A stretch of 64,000 nt of DNA from Lujinxingia sediminis (GCF_004005565.1 NZ_SADD01000001.1:620001-684000), one strand, 5' to 3'. Numbered from the stretch's first letter, positions 28,361 through 39,945 are shown. Numbers and translations are program-made. Notes: generated by a model not told the origin, from the letters alone.

Positions 28361-30481
28361 ATGGAAACTCGTATTGCTCGAGAGTTAGGAGTTCGCGAAG
28401 ATCAGGTGCGGGGCACGCTGGCACTGCTCGATGAAGGCAACACCGTGCCCTTTATCGCGCGCTATCGTAAAGAGCGCACCGGTGGGCTTGATGAAGTGCA
28501 GATCCGCGATGTGGCGCGCCTCAGTGAGCAGATCCGGCAGACCGAAGATCGTCGCGCGACGATCCTCGCGTCGATCGAAGAGCAGGGCGCGTTGACCTCC
28601 CAGCTTCGATCCGCCGTGCTCGCTGCCTCCACGCTCTCGGAACTCGAAGACCTTTACGCCCCCTACCGACCTAAACGCCAGACCCGCGCGACCCGAGCCC
28701 TGGAAGCTGGTCTGGGTCCGGTGGCCGAGGCGATTGAGCGCGGCGAAGATCCCTTTCGACTCGCGTCGACGTTTCGTTGCGACGACTTCCCCGGCGACGA
28801 CGAGGTCGTCGCCGGCGCGCGGGATATTCTCGCGGAGGCGATGGCCGATGATGCCAACGTGCGCTCCTACGTGCGGGACGCCATGCGACGCCAGGGCAAG
28901 CTGATGAGCAAGCGTCGCCGCGGGGGCGACGAAGATCCCAAGTACACCATGTACTTTGAGTTCTCCACGCCGGTTGAGAAGATGCGCCCTCACCAGGTGC
29001 TGGCAATTCGCCGCGGGGAGAAGGAAAAGGTCCTAAGCGCCGGCGTCGATGTGCCCGAAGAGCGACTCATCGACTGGATCGTCGGTCAGCGTGTCCGGGT
29101 GGGCGGGGTGGCCCGCAAACACTACAGCGAGGCGATTCGCGACGGCTTTGGTCGTCTGCTTCACCCCTCGCTGGAGCGTGATGTGCGCGGGGAGCTTGAG
29201 GAGCAGGCCGATAAGCACGCTATCGGAGTCTTTGCGCTCAACTTGAAGAACCTGCTCCTGCAGCCGCCCCTGGCCGGTCGCGTGGTGTTGGGGGTGGATC
29301 CCGGACTGCGTACCGGTTGCAAGCTGGCGGTGGTTGATGCCACCGGGCGCCTGATCGATACCGGCCATATGTATGTGCATGATGGCCGCAAACGTGATGT
29401 GCCCGACATTGTGTCGGCGATGGTACATAAACATGGTGTGCAGGTCGTGGCCATCGGCAACGGAACCGGCAGCCGCGAGACCGAGGAACTCGTGGCACAG
29501 GGCCTGCGCGGAAAGCAGGGGGTGCATTACGCCATCGTTGATGAGGCCGGGGCCAGCGTCTACAGCGCCTCCGATGTGGCGCGAGCGGAGTTCCCAGACC
29601 TTGATGTCAGCGTGCGCGGAGCGGTCTCCATTGCTCGCCGCATCCAGGACCCGCTGGCCGAGCTGGTAAAGATCGATCCGAAGAGCATCGGCGTGGGGAT
29701 GTACCAGCATGACGTCAACCAGAACGCGCTCAGTCAGGAGCTCGATGCGGTTGTCGAAGACGTGGTCAATGCTGTCGGCGTGGACCTCAACTCGGCCTCA
29801 CAGCCTCTGCTGGCGCGTGTGGCGGGCATTGGACCGACCCTTTCTAAGCGGATCGTGGCGCACCGTGACGCCAACGGTCCTTTCGGCTCTCGCGAATCGG
29901 TCAAAGATGTGCGCGGTCTGGGCTCGAAGACCTACGAGCAGTGCGCCGGCTTCCTGCGCATCCGCGACGGGAAGGAGCCCCTCGATACCACCGGAATTCA
30001 CCCGGAGAGCTATCCGCTGGCGCGGGACATTCTCAAGCGCGCCGGGAAGGCTCCGGGTGACAACGGGCTGAAGTCCGCGCTTGATGCTCTGGAGCGCTCG
30101 GGCGAACTGCGCGTGATCGCCGAGAAGCACGGGGCCGGAGCGATGACGCTGGAAGATGTGCTCCACGCACTCGTGCAACCGGGGCGCGACCCCCGCGACG
30201 AACTCGATCCGCCGAAGCTCCGTAGCGATGTGCTCAACGTCAACGACCTGCGCGAGGGCATGGTGCTTGAGGGCACGGTGCGCAACGTGGTCGACTTCGG
30301 CGCGTTCGTCGACATCGGCGTGAAGCAGGATGGGCTCGTGCACGTCAGTGAGATGGCCGATCGCTACATCAAAAATCCCTACGATGTGGTGGGCGTTGGG
30401 GATCGTGTGCGCGTAGCCATCGTGTCCATCGACAAGGATCGAGGGCGTATTGGTCTGTCCATGAAGCAGGCAGCCCGCTAA
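28361..30481 (+). CDS. tex: Tex family RNA-binding transcription accessory protein
   Basis: 706 residues. Order: Tex N-terminal helical region (ALLDEGNTVPFIARYRKERTGGLDEVQIRD), a YqgF/RNaseH-like domain (VVLGVDPGLRTGCKLAVVD), helix-hairpin-helix units (LARVAGIGPTLSKRIVAHR, DVRGLGSKTYEQCAGFLRI) and a C-terminal S1 domain (GMVLEGTVRNVVDFGAFVDI). It is the bacterial relative of Spt6. I chose the ATG at 28361 because AAGGGA lies 5 bases upstream. It is last in the operon, before a strong terminator. Confidence 0.96.
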   Translation: METRIARELGVREDQVRGTLALLDEGNTVPFIARYRKERTGGLDEVQIRDVARLSEQIRQTEDRRATILASIEEQGALTSQLRSAVLAASTLSELEDLYAPYRPKRQTRATRALEAGLGPVAEAIERGEDPFRLASTFRCDDFPGDDEVVAGARDILAEAMADDANVRSYVRDAMRRQGKLMSKRRRGGDEDPKYTMYFEFSTPVEKMRPHQVLAIRRGEKEKVLSAGVDVPEERLIDWIVGQRVRVGGVARKHYSEAIRDGFGRLLHPSLERDVRGELEEQADKHAIGVFALNLKNLLLQPPLAGRVVLGVDPGLRTGCKLAVVDATGRLIDTGHMYVHDGRKRDVPDIVSAMVHKHGVQVVAIGNGTGSRETEELVAQGLRGKQGVHYAIVDEAGASVYSASDVARAEFPDLDVSVRGAVSIARRIQDPLAELVKIDPKSIGVGMYQHDVNQNALSQELDAVVEDVVNAVGVDLNSASQPLLARVAGIGPTLSKRIVAHRDANGPFGSRESVKDVRGLGSKTYEQCAGFLRIRDGKEPLDTTGIHPESYPLARDILKRAGKAPGDNGLKSALDALERSGELRVIAEKHGAGAMTLEDVLHALVQPGRDPRDELDPPKLRSDVLNVNDLREGMVLEGTVRNVVDFGAFVDIGVKQDGLVHVSEMADRYIKNPYDVVGVGDRVRVAIVSIDKDRGRIGLSMKQAAR

Positions 30482-30516
30482 CAGCCCCCCCAAGCAGATA
30501 TCTCCGATACGATCAA

Positions 30517-30551
30517 AAAAGCTCGCCGGCCCCGGAGGTCGGCGAGCTTTT
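30517..30551. terminator. Bidirectional terminator between tex and trxB
   Basis: AAAAGCTCGCCG (30517-30528) pairs perfectly with CGGCGAGCTTTT (30540-30551). A/T flanks on both sides serve the convergent tex and trxB transcripts. Confidence 0.93.
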
Positions 30552-30574
30552 AAGTGGTTGGTTTTGCTCAGGTA

Positions 30575-31558
30575 TTAGGCGTTCCAGTCTTCGGTGCGGC
30601 GCTCTTCGATGACGTGCTCGCTCTCCAGGAAGCGTTCCGCATCGATGGCACCCATGCAGCCCGAACCGGCCGCGGTAATGGCCTGACGGTAGGTGAAGTC
30701 CTGGACGTCACCACAGGCGAAGATGCCCGGCACGCTGGTCGCGGTGGAGCCGTCTTCGGTGATGATGTAGCCGTTCTCGTTGGTCTTAAGCTGTCCTTTG
30801 AAGACAGCGGTGTTGGGGGTGTGGCCAATGGCCACAAAGACCCCGGTGCAGGCCAACTCGCTGACCTCTTCGGTCTGGTTGTTGTAGATCTTGATGCCGG
30901 TCACACCCGACTCGCGGGTGCCCAGGACCTCCTGGACTTCGCTGTTCCAGACCATCTCGACTTTGGGGTTGGCGAGCACGCGATCCTGCATGATTTTGGA
31001 GGCACGAAGTTCGCCACGGCGGTGCACGAGCGTGACCTTGGAGGCGAATTTGGTGAGGAAGTTGGCCTCCTCGCAGGCGGAGTCACCGCCGCCGACGACC
31101 ACGATCTCCTGATCGCGGAAGAAGTAGCCGTCGCAGGTGGCGCAGGTGGACACGCCGTAGCCCATCAGCTCGCTCTCAGACTCCAGCCCAAGGAGACGCG
31201 CCGAGGCACCGGAGGAGATGATCATGGTGCGGGTATGAAACACGGTGCCGTCATCAAGGGTGACCTTGAAGGGGCGTTTGGAGGTGTCCACGTCGGCGAT
31301 CAGGGCGATGTGGTTCTCCAGACCAAAGCGCATCGCCTGGCTGCGCATCCGCTCCATAAGTTCCGGTCCCATAACGCCTTCGGGAAAGCCCGGGAAGTTC
31401 TCGACGTCGGTGGTGATGGTCAGCTGGCCACCGGGCTGGGGACCTTCAAAGAGGACCGGCTCCAGATTGGCGCGGGCGGTGTAGATAGCCGCGGTAAGCC
31501 CGGCCGGGCCGCTTCCCATGATGGTCACGTCGTAGAGTTCTTTCTTGAGTTCGGGCAT
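30575..31558 (-). CDS. trxB: Thioredoxin-disulfide reductase
   Basis: 327 residues. An NADPH/FAD enzyme that reduces thioredoxin. FAD motif IMGSGPAGLTAAIYTARA, redox-active CATC at residues 139-142, NADP motif VVVGGGDSACEEA and the C-terminal GIFACGDVQD are all present. It is preceded by a lipoprotein gene 85 bp upstream on the same strand. Confidence 0.96.
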   Translation of the reverse strand: MPELKKELYDVTIMGSGPAGLTAAIYTARANLEPVLFEGPQPGGQLTITTDVENFPGFPEGVMGPELMERMRSQAMRFGLENHIALIADVDTSKRPFKVTLDDGTVFHTRTMIISSGASARLLGLESESELMGYGVSTCATCDGYFFRDQEIVVVGGGDSACEEANFLTKFASKVTLVHRRGELRASKIMQDRVLANPKVEMVWNSEVQEVLGTRESGVTGIKIYNNQTEEVSELACTGVFVAIGHTPNTAVFKGQLKTNENGYIITEDGSTATSVPGIFACGDVQDFTYRQAITAAGSGCMGAIDAERFLESEHVIEERRTEDWNA

Positions 31559-31642
31559 CGTCTTTCTCCGTAGGACTGCGGGTTACAACAGGGGTGGGGT
31601 CGGCGTCGAACCTGGGCTCGGGCCGGCTAGGTTGAGGATATC

Positions 31643-32227
31643 TCAGGGGGAGGTTGCCGCGGGTTGCACGGCAGTGGGTGGTGCGAGGTTCTCCCAGGAG
31701 GCCAGAATGAGATCGACCTGGGCAATGAGCGCTTCGCTGTGTTCGTCACCGGCAAACGCGATGATCTGATAGCCAAAGCCCTGATCGACCAGATAGGCAT
31801 TGATGTAGCGCACCGGGTCGTCGTTGAGCTCTCCACGGGCAATCACCGAGAGGCCCTCGGCGCCGCCCAACCGGATCGGGCTCTGGCGGTCAATGATAAG
31901 GTTATCAACGGAGCGGTCGAGGGTCTCCATACCCAGGCGTTGCAATTGGTGAACGTCAGGGGTTGGAAAGCTGGGAAGTTTCTGGGGGATCACCATCAAA
32001 AAGAGTGTGTCGTCCAGGCTTGCAGCGATTTCGGCGTGGGGATTGATGCTCTGCGGGGGCTCGGCGATCCACTCCGCCGGGAAGGTCAGCGCATAGGGAG
32101 CGCGCTGCCCTTCAACTCGCCAGGCGGGGTGGCTCGAAGCCCCCTCGTTACAGCCACCGCAGCCGGTAGAGCTGATCAGTACGAGCAGCGCGACAGGCAA
32201 GAGAATCAGCAGGCGAAAGAGGGTCAT
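31643..32227 (-). CDS. Putative lipoprotein of unknown function
   Basis: 194 residues. Signal peptide with hydrophobic core LLILLPVALLVLISS and lipobox STGC at about residue 23, then GGCNE. The mature region (YALTFPAEWIAEPP, later AYLVDQGFGYQIIAFAGDE) resembles the PsbP/DUF1795-like single-domain proteins built around a 'fits the data to a beta sheet' FPxxW motif, but the match is loose. It lies between glnA and trxB on the same strand. Confidence 0.7.
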   Translation of the reverse strand: MTLFRLLILLPVALLVLISSTGCGGCNEGASSHPAWRVEGQRAPYALTFPAEWIAEPPQSINPHAEIAASLDDTLFLMVIPQKLPSFPTPDVHQLQRLGMETLDRSVDNLIIDRQSPIRLGGAEGLSVIARGELNDDPVRYINAYLVDQGFGYQIIAFAGDEHSEALIAQVDLILASWENLAPPTAVQPAATSP

Positions 32228-32337
32228 TGTTGCTCATGACGGAGGTGGCCCGAACATCAGGCGGCAATCCCTACCATCGCACCAACGGACAGTGCTCGTG
32301 GGATCTTCCCGAGGAGGCCATAAGAGGCGAAGTGCGA

Positions 32338-32367
32338 GAGCGCGGGCTCGTCGGGGAGCCCGCGCTC
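32338..32367. other. Strong 12-bp hairpin downstream of glnA
   Basis: GAGCGCGGGCTC (32338-32349) pairs exactly with 32356-32367 over a 6-base loop. A second stem, ACGACGTC with GACGTCGT, overlaps the glnA stop. No T-run follows on either strand, so these are more likely mRNA 3'-end stabilisers or rho-assisted ends than intrinsic terminators. Confidence 0.6.
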
Positions 32368-32379
32368 AACGACGTCCGA

Positions 32380-33813
32380 TCAGACGTCGTAGTACATTGC
32401 GAACTCCAGCGGGGTGGGGTGGAGGTTCGCCGGATGGACTTCTTTCTCCATCTTGTAGGTGATCCAGGCCTCGATCGCGTCTTCGGTGAAGACGTCGCCG
32501 CGCAGCAAGAACTCGTGATCTTCGGCCAGCGCAACCAGCGCTTCCTCCAGATTCGCCGGAGCGCTGGGCACCTTGGCCAGCTCTTCAGGCGGGAGGTTGT
32601 AGATGTCTTTGTCGAGCGGGGCGCCCGGATCCATCTGCTTTTCGATGCCGTCCAGACCAGCCATCAGCATGGCTGCGAAGGCCAGGTAGCCGTTGGCAGC
32701 ACCGTCCGGAGTGCGGAATTCCATGCGACGCGACTTGGGGCTCGAGGCGTAGGTCGGGATACGCACCGCCGCCGAGCGGTTGCGGCTGGAGTAGGCCAGG
32801 CGAATCGGGGCCTCGTAACCCGGAACCAAACGCTTAAAGGAGTTGGTCGTCGGGTTTGTCAGCGCGATAAGGGCGCGAGCGTGGTGCAAGATGCCCGCGA
32901 TAAACTGCAGTCCGGTCTCGCTCATCCCGGCGTAGCCCTCACCGGCGAAGAGGGGCTGGCTGCCCTTCCAGAGGCTCATGTGAGTGTGCATGCCCGAGCC
33001 GTTGTCGCCGTGAAGAGGCTTGGGCATAAAGGTGACGCTCTTGTTGTGACGGCGCGCCACGTTCTTGACGATATACTTAAACCACTGCAGATCGTCGGCC
33101 ATGCGCACCAGGCTGTTAAACCGAATGCCGATCTCGCTCTGTCCGCCGGTGGCCACTTCGTGGTGATGCACATCGACCTCGATGCCGCAGGCTTCAAGGA
33201 CAAGCGACATCTCAGTGCGCAGATCATGGAGGCTGTCGTTGGGGGCAACCGGGAAGTAGCCGCCCTTGTGCGCGGGTTTGTAGCCGAGGTTGGGACCTTC
33301 GTCGCGGCCGGTGTTCCAGGCACCTTCCACCGAGTCGACCTTGTAGAAGGAGTGGTGGGTGGCGGTGCTGTAGCGGATGTCATCGAAGACGAAGAACTCG
33401 GCCTCGGGACCGAAGTAGGCGGTGTCGGCGATGCCGGTGGTCTTGAGGTAGTTTTCGGCCTTCTGGGCGATGTAGCGCGGGTCACGGCTGTAAGGCTGGC
33501 CGGTGATCGGGTCGAAGACGTTGCAGATAAAGCTGACGGTGGACTCGCGGCAGAAGGGGTCCATGCGCGCGGTCATGTGGTCGGGACGAACCTGCATATC
33601 GGAGGCCTGAATCGGCTGCCAGGCCCGCATGGAGCTGCCGTCGATGCCCACGCCCTCTTCAAAGAGGTCCTCGGTGAGGCGGTGGGCCGGGATCGTCAGG
33701 TGCTGCCAGGTGCCCAGAAAGTCCATAAACTTCAAATCCGCCATGACGGCGTCGTTGTCCCGGGCGAAATCAATCGCATCTTTGATCGAAGTGACGGTCG
33801 TTGCGGTGGTCAT
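32380..33813 (-). CDS. glnA: Glutamine synthetase, type I
   Basis: 477 residues. ATP-dependent ligation of ammonia to glutamate, the main entry of nitrogen. Diagnostic segments: FTLVDFxG-like [51 protein letters not shown] and [20 protein letters not shown]. The adenylylation tyrosine lies in [10 protein letters not shown], so GlnE-type control is possible. It lies 108 bp downstream of glnB on the same strand. Confidence 0.97.
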   Translation of the reverse strand: MTTATTVTSIKDAIDFARDNDAVMADLKFMDFLGTWQHLTIPAHRLTEDLFEEGVGIDGSSMRAWQPIQASDMQVRPDHMTARMDPFCRESTVSFICNVFDPITGQPYSRDPRYIAQKAENYLKTTGIADTAYFGPEAEFFVFDDIRYSTATHHSFYKVDSVEGAWNTGRDEGPNLGYKPAHKGGYFPVAPNDSLHDLRTEMSLVLEACGIEVDVHHHEVATGGQSEIGIRFNSLVRMADDLQWFKYIVKNVARRHNKSVTFMPKPLHGDNGSGMHTHMSLWKGSQPLFAGEGYAGMSETGLQFIAGILHHARALIALTNPTTNSFKRLVPGYEAPIRLAYSSRNRSAAVRIPTYASSPKSRRMEFRTPDGAANGYLAFAAMLMAGLDGIEKQMDPGAPLDKDIYNLPPEELAKVPSAPANLEEALVALAEDHEFLLRGDVFTEDAIEAWITYKMEKEVHPANLHPTPLEFAMYYDV

Positions 33814-33921
33814 GATGATCCTTTTTTAGTTGGGTGCGCGATCAACGCGAAAAAACTCCCCAGGACAAAATACGATCGCCACACATCGCTGGGGGCGTGC
33901 GCAGCGAACATCGATTCAGGC

Positions 33922-35516
<1,595 letters not shown>

Positions 35517-35699
35517 CGCGTCTCGGGCGTGCAGGTCGTGTCGTGCAGTCAGCGCAATACCAGGATCGAGGCATCATGGAAGCAAAGTCGTGCAGGTAGG
35601 CCCCTTCTTGCTCCTAAACTTGATGCATGGTGCTCGGTGTGCAAAGTGTCCGAGCAACCCCCGAAACAGAAGATGACGCTATCTTAGTCCGGAATCTGT

Positions 35700-36986
35700 A
35701 TGACCTTATTTGAAGATGCAAGTCAGGCCCTGGCCCCTGCTTTCGAGCGATTGAACTTGAGCGAGGACGTCATCGAACGTCTTCGCCATCCCAGTGCCAG
35801 CGTGAAAATGTCGCTTCCTGTGCGCATGGATAGCGGCCACCTTAAGGTGTTTCCAGCCTACCGGATTCGCTTCAATACAGCGCTCGGGCCGGGAAAGGGC
35901 GGGCTTCGCTTTCATCCTGAAGTCGACGTCGATCATGTGCAAACGCTGGCGTTCTGGATGACGTTGAAGTGTGCGCTGCTTCGCCTGCCTTTCGGTGGTG
36001 CCAAGGGTGGTGTGCGTGTTGACCCCAAAGAGCTCTCGAAGATGGAGCTTGAGCGGCTTTCCCGCGCCTACATTGATGCGTTCGCGGACTTTATCGGCCC
36101 CAACCGCGATGTGCCCGCTCCAGACGTGTACACAAACGAGATGATCATGGGGTGGATGGCCGACCAGTACGCAACAATCATGCGACGCCACGCCCCGGCT
36201 GTCATTACCGGCAAGCCGCTCGCTCTGGGGGGCTCTCGTCATCGCGACAAGGCCACCGCCAGCGGTGCGTTTATGATCATTGACGCGTTCATGGCCGAGA
36301 ATGACCGCAGTCCCGAGCAAACCACCGTCGCCATCCAGGGCTTTGGTAACGCGGGCGCCGAGCTTGCAACCCGGCTCTATGAGGCGGGCTACAAGGTCGT
36401 GGCGGTGAGCGACTCCAAAGGGGCGGTCTGTGATCGCGAGGGGCTCGATGTGCCTGCGCTTCGGGAGTACAAGACGCACGATGAGGCGAATGGTGTCTAC
36501 GATGCCTACGCGTTGCGCGATTGTGATGAGACTCGTTTTGAGCGCATCAGCAATGAGGAGCTTCTGGAGTTGGACGTGGATTTTTTGATCCCCGCCGCCC
36601 TGGAAAACCAGATCACCGAGGAGAACGCCGGTGCCATCCGTGCCAGGGTGGTTTTCGAGGTCGCCAACGGTCCGGTAACCACACAGGCCGCCCGGTTGCT
36701 TGAGGCGCGCGATGTCTCCGTGCTGCCGGGCATTCTGGTGAATGCTGGCGGGGTGACGGTGAGCTACTTTGAGTGGGTGCAGAATCGGCGCGGTGAACGT
36801 TGGTCCGAAGAGGGCGTTGTGAAGCGACTCGACCAGCGGATGCGTGATGCGTTCTCGCGAGTTCGCGATGCGCGCCAGGAACACGGGGTCTCCTGGCGGG
36901 TTGCCGCCTATCTTGTCGCGCTCGGACATCTTAATGAGGCGATCCACGCCCAGGGCACACGCGAGTACTATCAGTCCGAACTCTGA
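35700..36986 (+). CDS. Glutamate dehydrogenase (Glu/Leu/Phe/Val family)
   Basis: 428 residues. Reversible oxidative deamination of glutamate to 2-oxoglutarate. It shows GPGKGGLRFHPEVD, the catalytic-lysine block LPFGGAKGGVRVDP, and DVPAPDVYTNEMIMGWM with the catalytic Asp. The Rossmann motif is VAIQGFGNAGAELATRLYEAG. Length and motifs fit the short, hexameric NAD-type enzymes; coenzyme preference is not certain. It stands next to glnB/glnA, giving a nitrogen-assimilation neighbourhood. Confidence 0.93.
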   Translation: MTLFEDASQALAPAFERLNLSEDVIERLRHPSASVKMSLPVRMDSGHLKVFPAYRIRFNTALGPGKGGLRFHPEVDVDHVQTLAFWMTLKCALLRLPFGGAKGGVRVDPKELSKMELERLSRAYIDAFADFIGPNRDVPAPDVYTNEMIMGWMADQYATIMRRHAPAVITGKPLALGGSRHRDKATASGAFMIIDAFMAENDRSPEQTTVAIQGFGNAGAELATRLYEAGYKVVAVSDSKGAVCDREGLDVPALREYKTHDEANGVYDAYALRDCDETRFERISNEELLELDVDFLIPAALENQITEENAGAIRARVVFEVANGPVTTQAARLLEARDVSVLPGILVNAGGVTVSYFEWVQNRRGERWSEEGVVKRLDQRMRDAFSRVRDARQEHGVSWRVAAYLVALGHLNEAIHAQGTREYYQSEL

Positions 36987-37009
36987 GCCTGGACCGACGT
37001 CGTGGGGGG

Positions 37010-37453
37010 CTACATGATCGCCGCCGGGGGCTCACTCTGATGGGCGCGTCGATCCTCCGGGGGGAGGGCGACATCGGGCCCCTGAACATTAAGACCGAAG
37101 GGCTCTTTGATATCATCGCGCATCCAAATGCTGATGGCGAAGATCGACAGCGGCAGGGTGATCAGGAAGGCCAGCGAGAGCGCCAGGACCGAAAGAATAT
37201 ATTGCCAGGCCCAGGGACGCAGGGGCAGCACCGCTGCGATCCCAAACGCCAGCGTGAATCCGAACATCAACGACGTGAAAAAGAGCGGATCGATGCGGAT
37301 CTGGGAGATGGCCAGCGGGATGTCGAGAAGGCCAGTTGCTACGCTTAGCCCGAGCGCCGTTAGTCCCAGAAAGAGCAGGGCCTGGAGGGCCAGATAGACG
37401 CTCACGAAGATGTAGCCGGAACGTGCCGGCGGTTGCACTCTGGTGAACCACAT
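37010..37453 (-). CDS. Small membrane protein of unknown function
   Basis: 147 residues with four hydrophobic segments: about 13-38, 55-79, 80-102 and a short pair near residue 105. A polar, Pro-rich cytoplasmic tail follows. No family recognised. It is convergent with the glutamate dehydrogenase gene (24 bp apart) and follows the lipoprotein gene by about 100 bp on the same strand, so it may be the third gene of that small operon. Confidence 0.7.
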   Translation of the reverse strand: MWFTRVQPPARSGYIFVSVYLALQALLFLGLTALGLSVATGLLDIPLAISQIRIDPLFFTSLMFGFTLAFGIAAVLPLRPWAWQYILSVLALSLAFLITLPLSIFAISIWMRDDIKEPFGLNVQGPDVALPPEDRRAHQSEPPAAIM

Positions 37454-37554
37454 CGCTTAGCTCCGCGTCGACAGGTCAAAGATCACCGCGAAACGCTCGC
37501 GGTGTGCTGCTCTCGAAGCTAGGCGCGACCCTGAATCGCCAAAGTTCAAAGCCC

Positions 37555-38340
37555 TCACATCGACGCCGGACTCAGCTCCAGCTGGAGCGCGACGCGCTCC
37601 AGCAGCTCCTCGGCGAGGGCGCGATTTCGGGTGTTGGTGATACGCAGAGTGCCGTCCTCTTCAAAGGTTGCCTGCTGGAGGTCGAGCCCCTCGGTGATGT
37701 CGCCGTTTAAATAGATTTTCGCGTCCAGCGTTTGCTGCAGTGGCGAAGATGCGTCGACCAGAAGATCGAGGGGCATAGTCAGGCGCAATCCCTTCACCGG
37801 TATGTTGGCGCGGTAGGCGACGGTCGCTTCCTGGTGGGGCAGCGTACCGTGCAGCTCCATCGCGTTAAGTTCGACTTCGGCTGCCGAGAGCGTGCCCCGA
37901 CGCGTGATTTTAAGCCGTCCCCTGGCGGAATCTCCCGGAGAAAGCGCCTCATCAAGCGCGATAGCGGAGATGACCTGCGGACCGCTGGCGCTCTCTCGAA
38001 GAACGTCTTCATAGGGGACCAGGCGGCCATCATCGGCGTGACAGTGGCCGCCGTGACAGAGCGAGAAGCCTGGCGGCGGGCTGGCCGGATCAAATTCCGC
38101 TGGCGCCGATGAGGCGCTGCTCTCGCTGAGCAGGCGAAGGGTGGCGAGTTCCAGGTTCACCGAGGTAATGCGCGGCGAGGTCGTGGAGCCAGGGGCGGCG
38201 TTTTGTACCTCCACCTCGATCCAGCCCCAGGGCTCGCCATCGCTAAACGCACACCCGGCATTGCTCAGAAGGGCCAGGGCGGCGAGGGCGAACAGGGCGA
38301 TGGGACGTCGGGCAACGACATGGCGAGCGGCAAGTGGCAT
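37555..38340 (-). CDS. Lipoprotein with His/Cys-rich motif, partner of the upstream porin
   Basis: 261 residues. Signal peptide (core ALFALAALALLS) ends in a lipobox NAGC at about residue 30. The mature protein carries CHGGHCHADDGRLVPYEDVL, a possible metal-binding or metal-sensing patch, then beta-rich segments with few charged clusters. Function unknown. It starts 67 bp after the porin-like gene on the same strand, so the two are probably co-transcribed. I rejected a longer frame extending to 38502 because the signal peptide begins at the ATG at 38340. Confidence 0.72.
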   Translation of the reverse strand: MPLAARHVVARRPIALFALAALALLSNAGCAFSDGEPWGWIEVEVQNAAPGSTTSPRITSVNLELATLRLLSESSASSAPAEFDPASPPPGFSLCHGGHCHADDGRLVPYEDVLRESASGPQVISAIALDEALSPGDSARGRLKITRRGTLSAAEVELNAMELHGTLPHQEATVAYRANIPVKGLRLTMPLDLLVDASSPLQQTLDAKIYLNGDITEGLDLQQATFEEDGTLRITNTRNRALAEELLERVALQLELSPASM

Positions 38341-38407
38341 CGTAAGTTCCGTGAGCGACAGGGGGAGGCAGAGAGGTCGGGAAGAAGTGGGTGCTGGTCG
38401 GGCAAGC

Positions 38408-39850
38408 TCAGTACGCGTGCGCGCCGTGCGCACCGGCGACCAGATCGAGCTGTAGAAAGACCATGTGAACGAGCGGGTGCACGCCGTCGGGCTGGTGGTC
38501 AAGGCCGTACTCCAGCCGAAGACGGCTAAAATGCGAGGGCATATAACTCAGGCTCAACGCGCCGCGCTGGCGCGTATGACGCCAGTCCGGGTCAAGTGGG
38601 TCGCCCTCCAGGCCCGAGACGCGTTCGTAGCGTGCGGCGACGCTCCAGAAGAGGTCAGGGCTGTAAAAGACCTCGGTATAAGCGCCCCAGTCTTGCAGGA
38701 CGGTGCCGGTTGCCTCGTCGCTTGCTCCGGCGTCCTGACGGCGGCGAAGCATCACCTCGCTCTGCCAACCCAGCTCCGAGCGACCTCGGTTGCCGGTCAC
38801 CGTACGCTTAAGCAAAAGGTCGACCCCGTAGATATCGCTGCGATTCCCGCGGCCGCTGCTGTTAGGCCCGTTGATAGCGTTGATGCCGAGCAACGCTCCG
38901 GTGCGACTGCCCACGTCCCAGAACTGTTCGAGCCGAAACGCCACGCTCAGATCGCTGAGCGCGGTGAGGTCGCTGTCGGAGGCAAGAAAACTGCGCCCGG
39001 TGGCACCGCCGGCGATGTTCTGCGCGCTCAACGTCCAACTCGCCAGCCAGGGTACGGGTAGGAGCCCTCCGAGCTCCGCTCCCAGGCCTCGCAAGCCTTC
39101 CCCGCCGAAAAACTTCCCCAGGACAAGCGGCTGCGTCGTGAAGTTCCACGCGTGCAAATGCGTGGGGTTCACTCGCCCGAAGTTCGTCAAAAATTGGCCG
39201 GCCCGTGCCTGGAGCCCAAAGGGTAGCGCCAGAGTCGTGGCGTAGGCCTCCTCGATCTCCAGCCCGAATAGCGAGAGCAGAATATGGCTATCAAATCGCC
39301 AGTAGGGATCGATGCCGGCTGCCAGCCCCAGCTCCAGTCCCTGCAGGTTAAAGCCGGTCTGCGTGGCGTCGTGCCCCCCCAGGAGCGAAGGCTCTTCGGA
39401 GAACCATGCCAGCGCGAAGTCCGCAATCAGGGAGATGTCCGGGTTCATCGAAGCCACGACGCCCGAGCCTGCCCCCGGCATCGCCGCAGCGCGAGTCGGG
39501 AGTTGCGTATCGCCCTGATCGCTCGTCGCCCCCTGCGATACTTCCATCTCCAGACGCTCAAGCTCGTCATCGACGCCCTCAGAGGGGACGTTCTCATCTG
39601 CTGGCGTGGCGAGAGAAGGCGGCTCGAGGTCGGACTCCTGGAGTTCGGTCTCCTGGAGTTCGGTCTCCAGCGCCTCGAGTTCGGCGTCAACCGTGTCGTC
39701 GGTTGCCTGTGCGCTGGCTGAGAGGGGGGCGGTGAGTGCTACGAAAGCCAGAATGGCGACGAACAGGGCGTAGCGATCGCGCGTGCTCAAGACGGTGCGA
39801 CAACGTGATGAGAGGGCAGAGGGCCTGGGCATGATGCGATCTCGTGGCAT
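38408..39850 (-). CDS. Outer-membrane porin-like protein, metal-linked family
   Basis: 480 residues. It has a signal peptide ending SASAQA (about residue 48), a coiled-coil-like Glu/Leu/Thr-rich segment (LEALETELQETELQESDLE, about 56-75), and then a long barrel-like region with alternating pattern and many Gly/aromatic residues. The core resembles outer-membrane proteins annotated as zinc-regulated porins in related bacteria (RAGQFLTNFGRVNPTHLHAW, VLGKFFGGEGLRGLGAEL). The C-terminus is His-rich (GVHPLVHMV, GAHGAHAY). A start six codons later (39832) is also possible. Metal specificity is an inference. Confidence 0.72.
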   Translation of the reverse strand: MPRDRIMPRPSALSSRCRTVLSTRDRYALFVAILAFVALTAPLSASAQATDDTVDAELEALETELQETELQESDLEPPSLATPADENVPSEGVDDELERLEMEVSQGATSDQGDTQLPTRAAAMPGAGSGVVASMNPDISLIADFALAWFSEEPSLLGGHDATQTGFNLQGLELGLAAGIDPYWRFDSHILLSLFGLEIEEAYATTLALPFGLQARAGQFLTNFGRVNPTHLHAWNFTTQPLVLGKFFGGEGLRGLGAELGGLLPVPWLASWTLSAQNIAGGATGRSFLASDSDLTALSDLSVAFRLEQFWDVGSRTGALLGINAINGPNSSGRGNRSDIYGVDLLLKRTVTGNRGRSELGWQSEVMLRRRQDAGASDEATGTVLQDWGAYTEVFYSPDLFWSVAARYERVSGLEGDPLDPDWRHTRQRGALSLSYMPSHFSRLRLEYGLDHQPDGVHPLVHMVFLQLDLVAGAHGAHAY

Positions 39851-39915
39851 GGACGCGCCGGCGGCGTCCGGTCATGGATGGGGCGCGTCCCTGGCGCCCG
39901 GCTTGCCAGACGATA

Positions 39916-39945
39916 ACTTGCACAGATGCAAGTCTATTGCAATAG
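39916..39945. promoter_or_regulatory. Two adjacent palindromes, operator-like, in the divergent porin/hemerythrin region
   Basis: ACTTGCA-CAGA-TGCAAGT (39916-39933) is followed directly by the perfect palindrome CTATTGCAATAG (39934-39945). Between them the half-sites also form TGCAA-N5-TTGCA (39927-39941). They lie 66-95 bp upstream of the porin gene. The pattern resembles TGCAA/TTGCA boxes bound by some Fur-family regulators, but the protein is not identified. This 293-bp gap holds nothing else clear. Confidence 0.55.
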
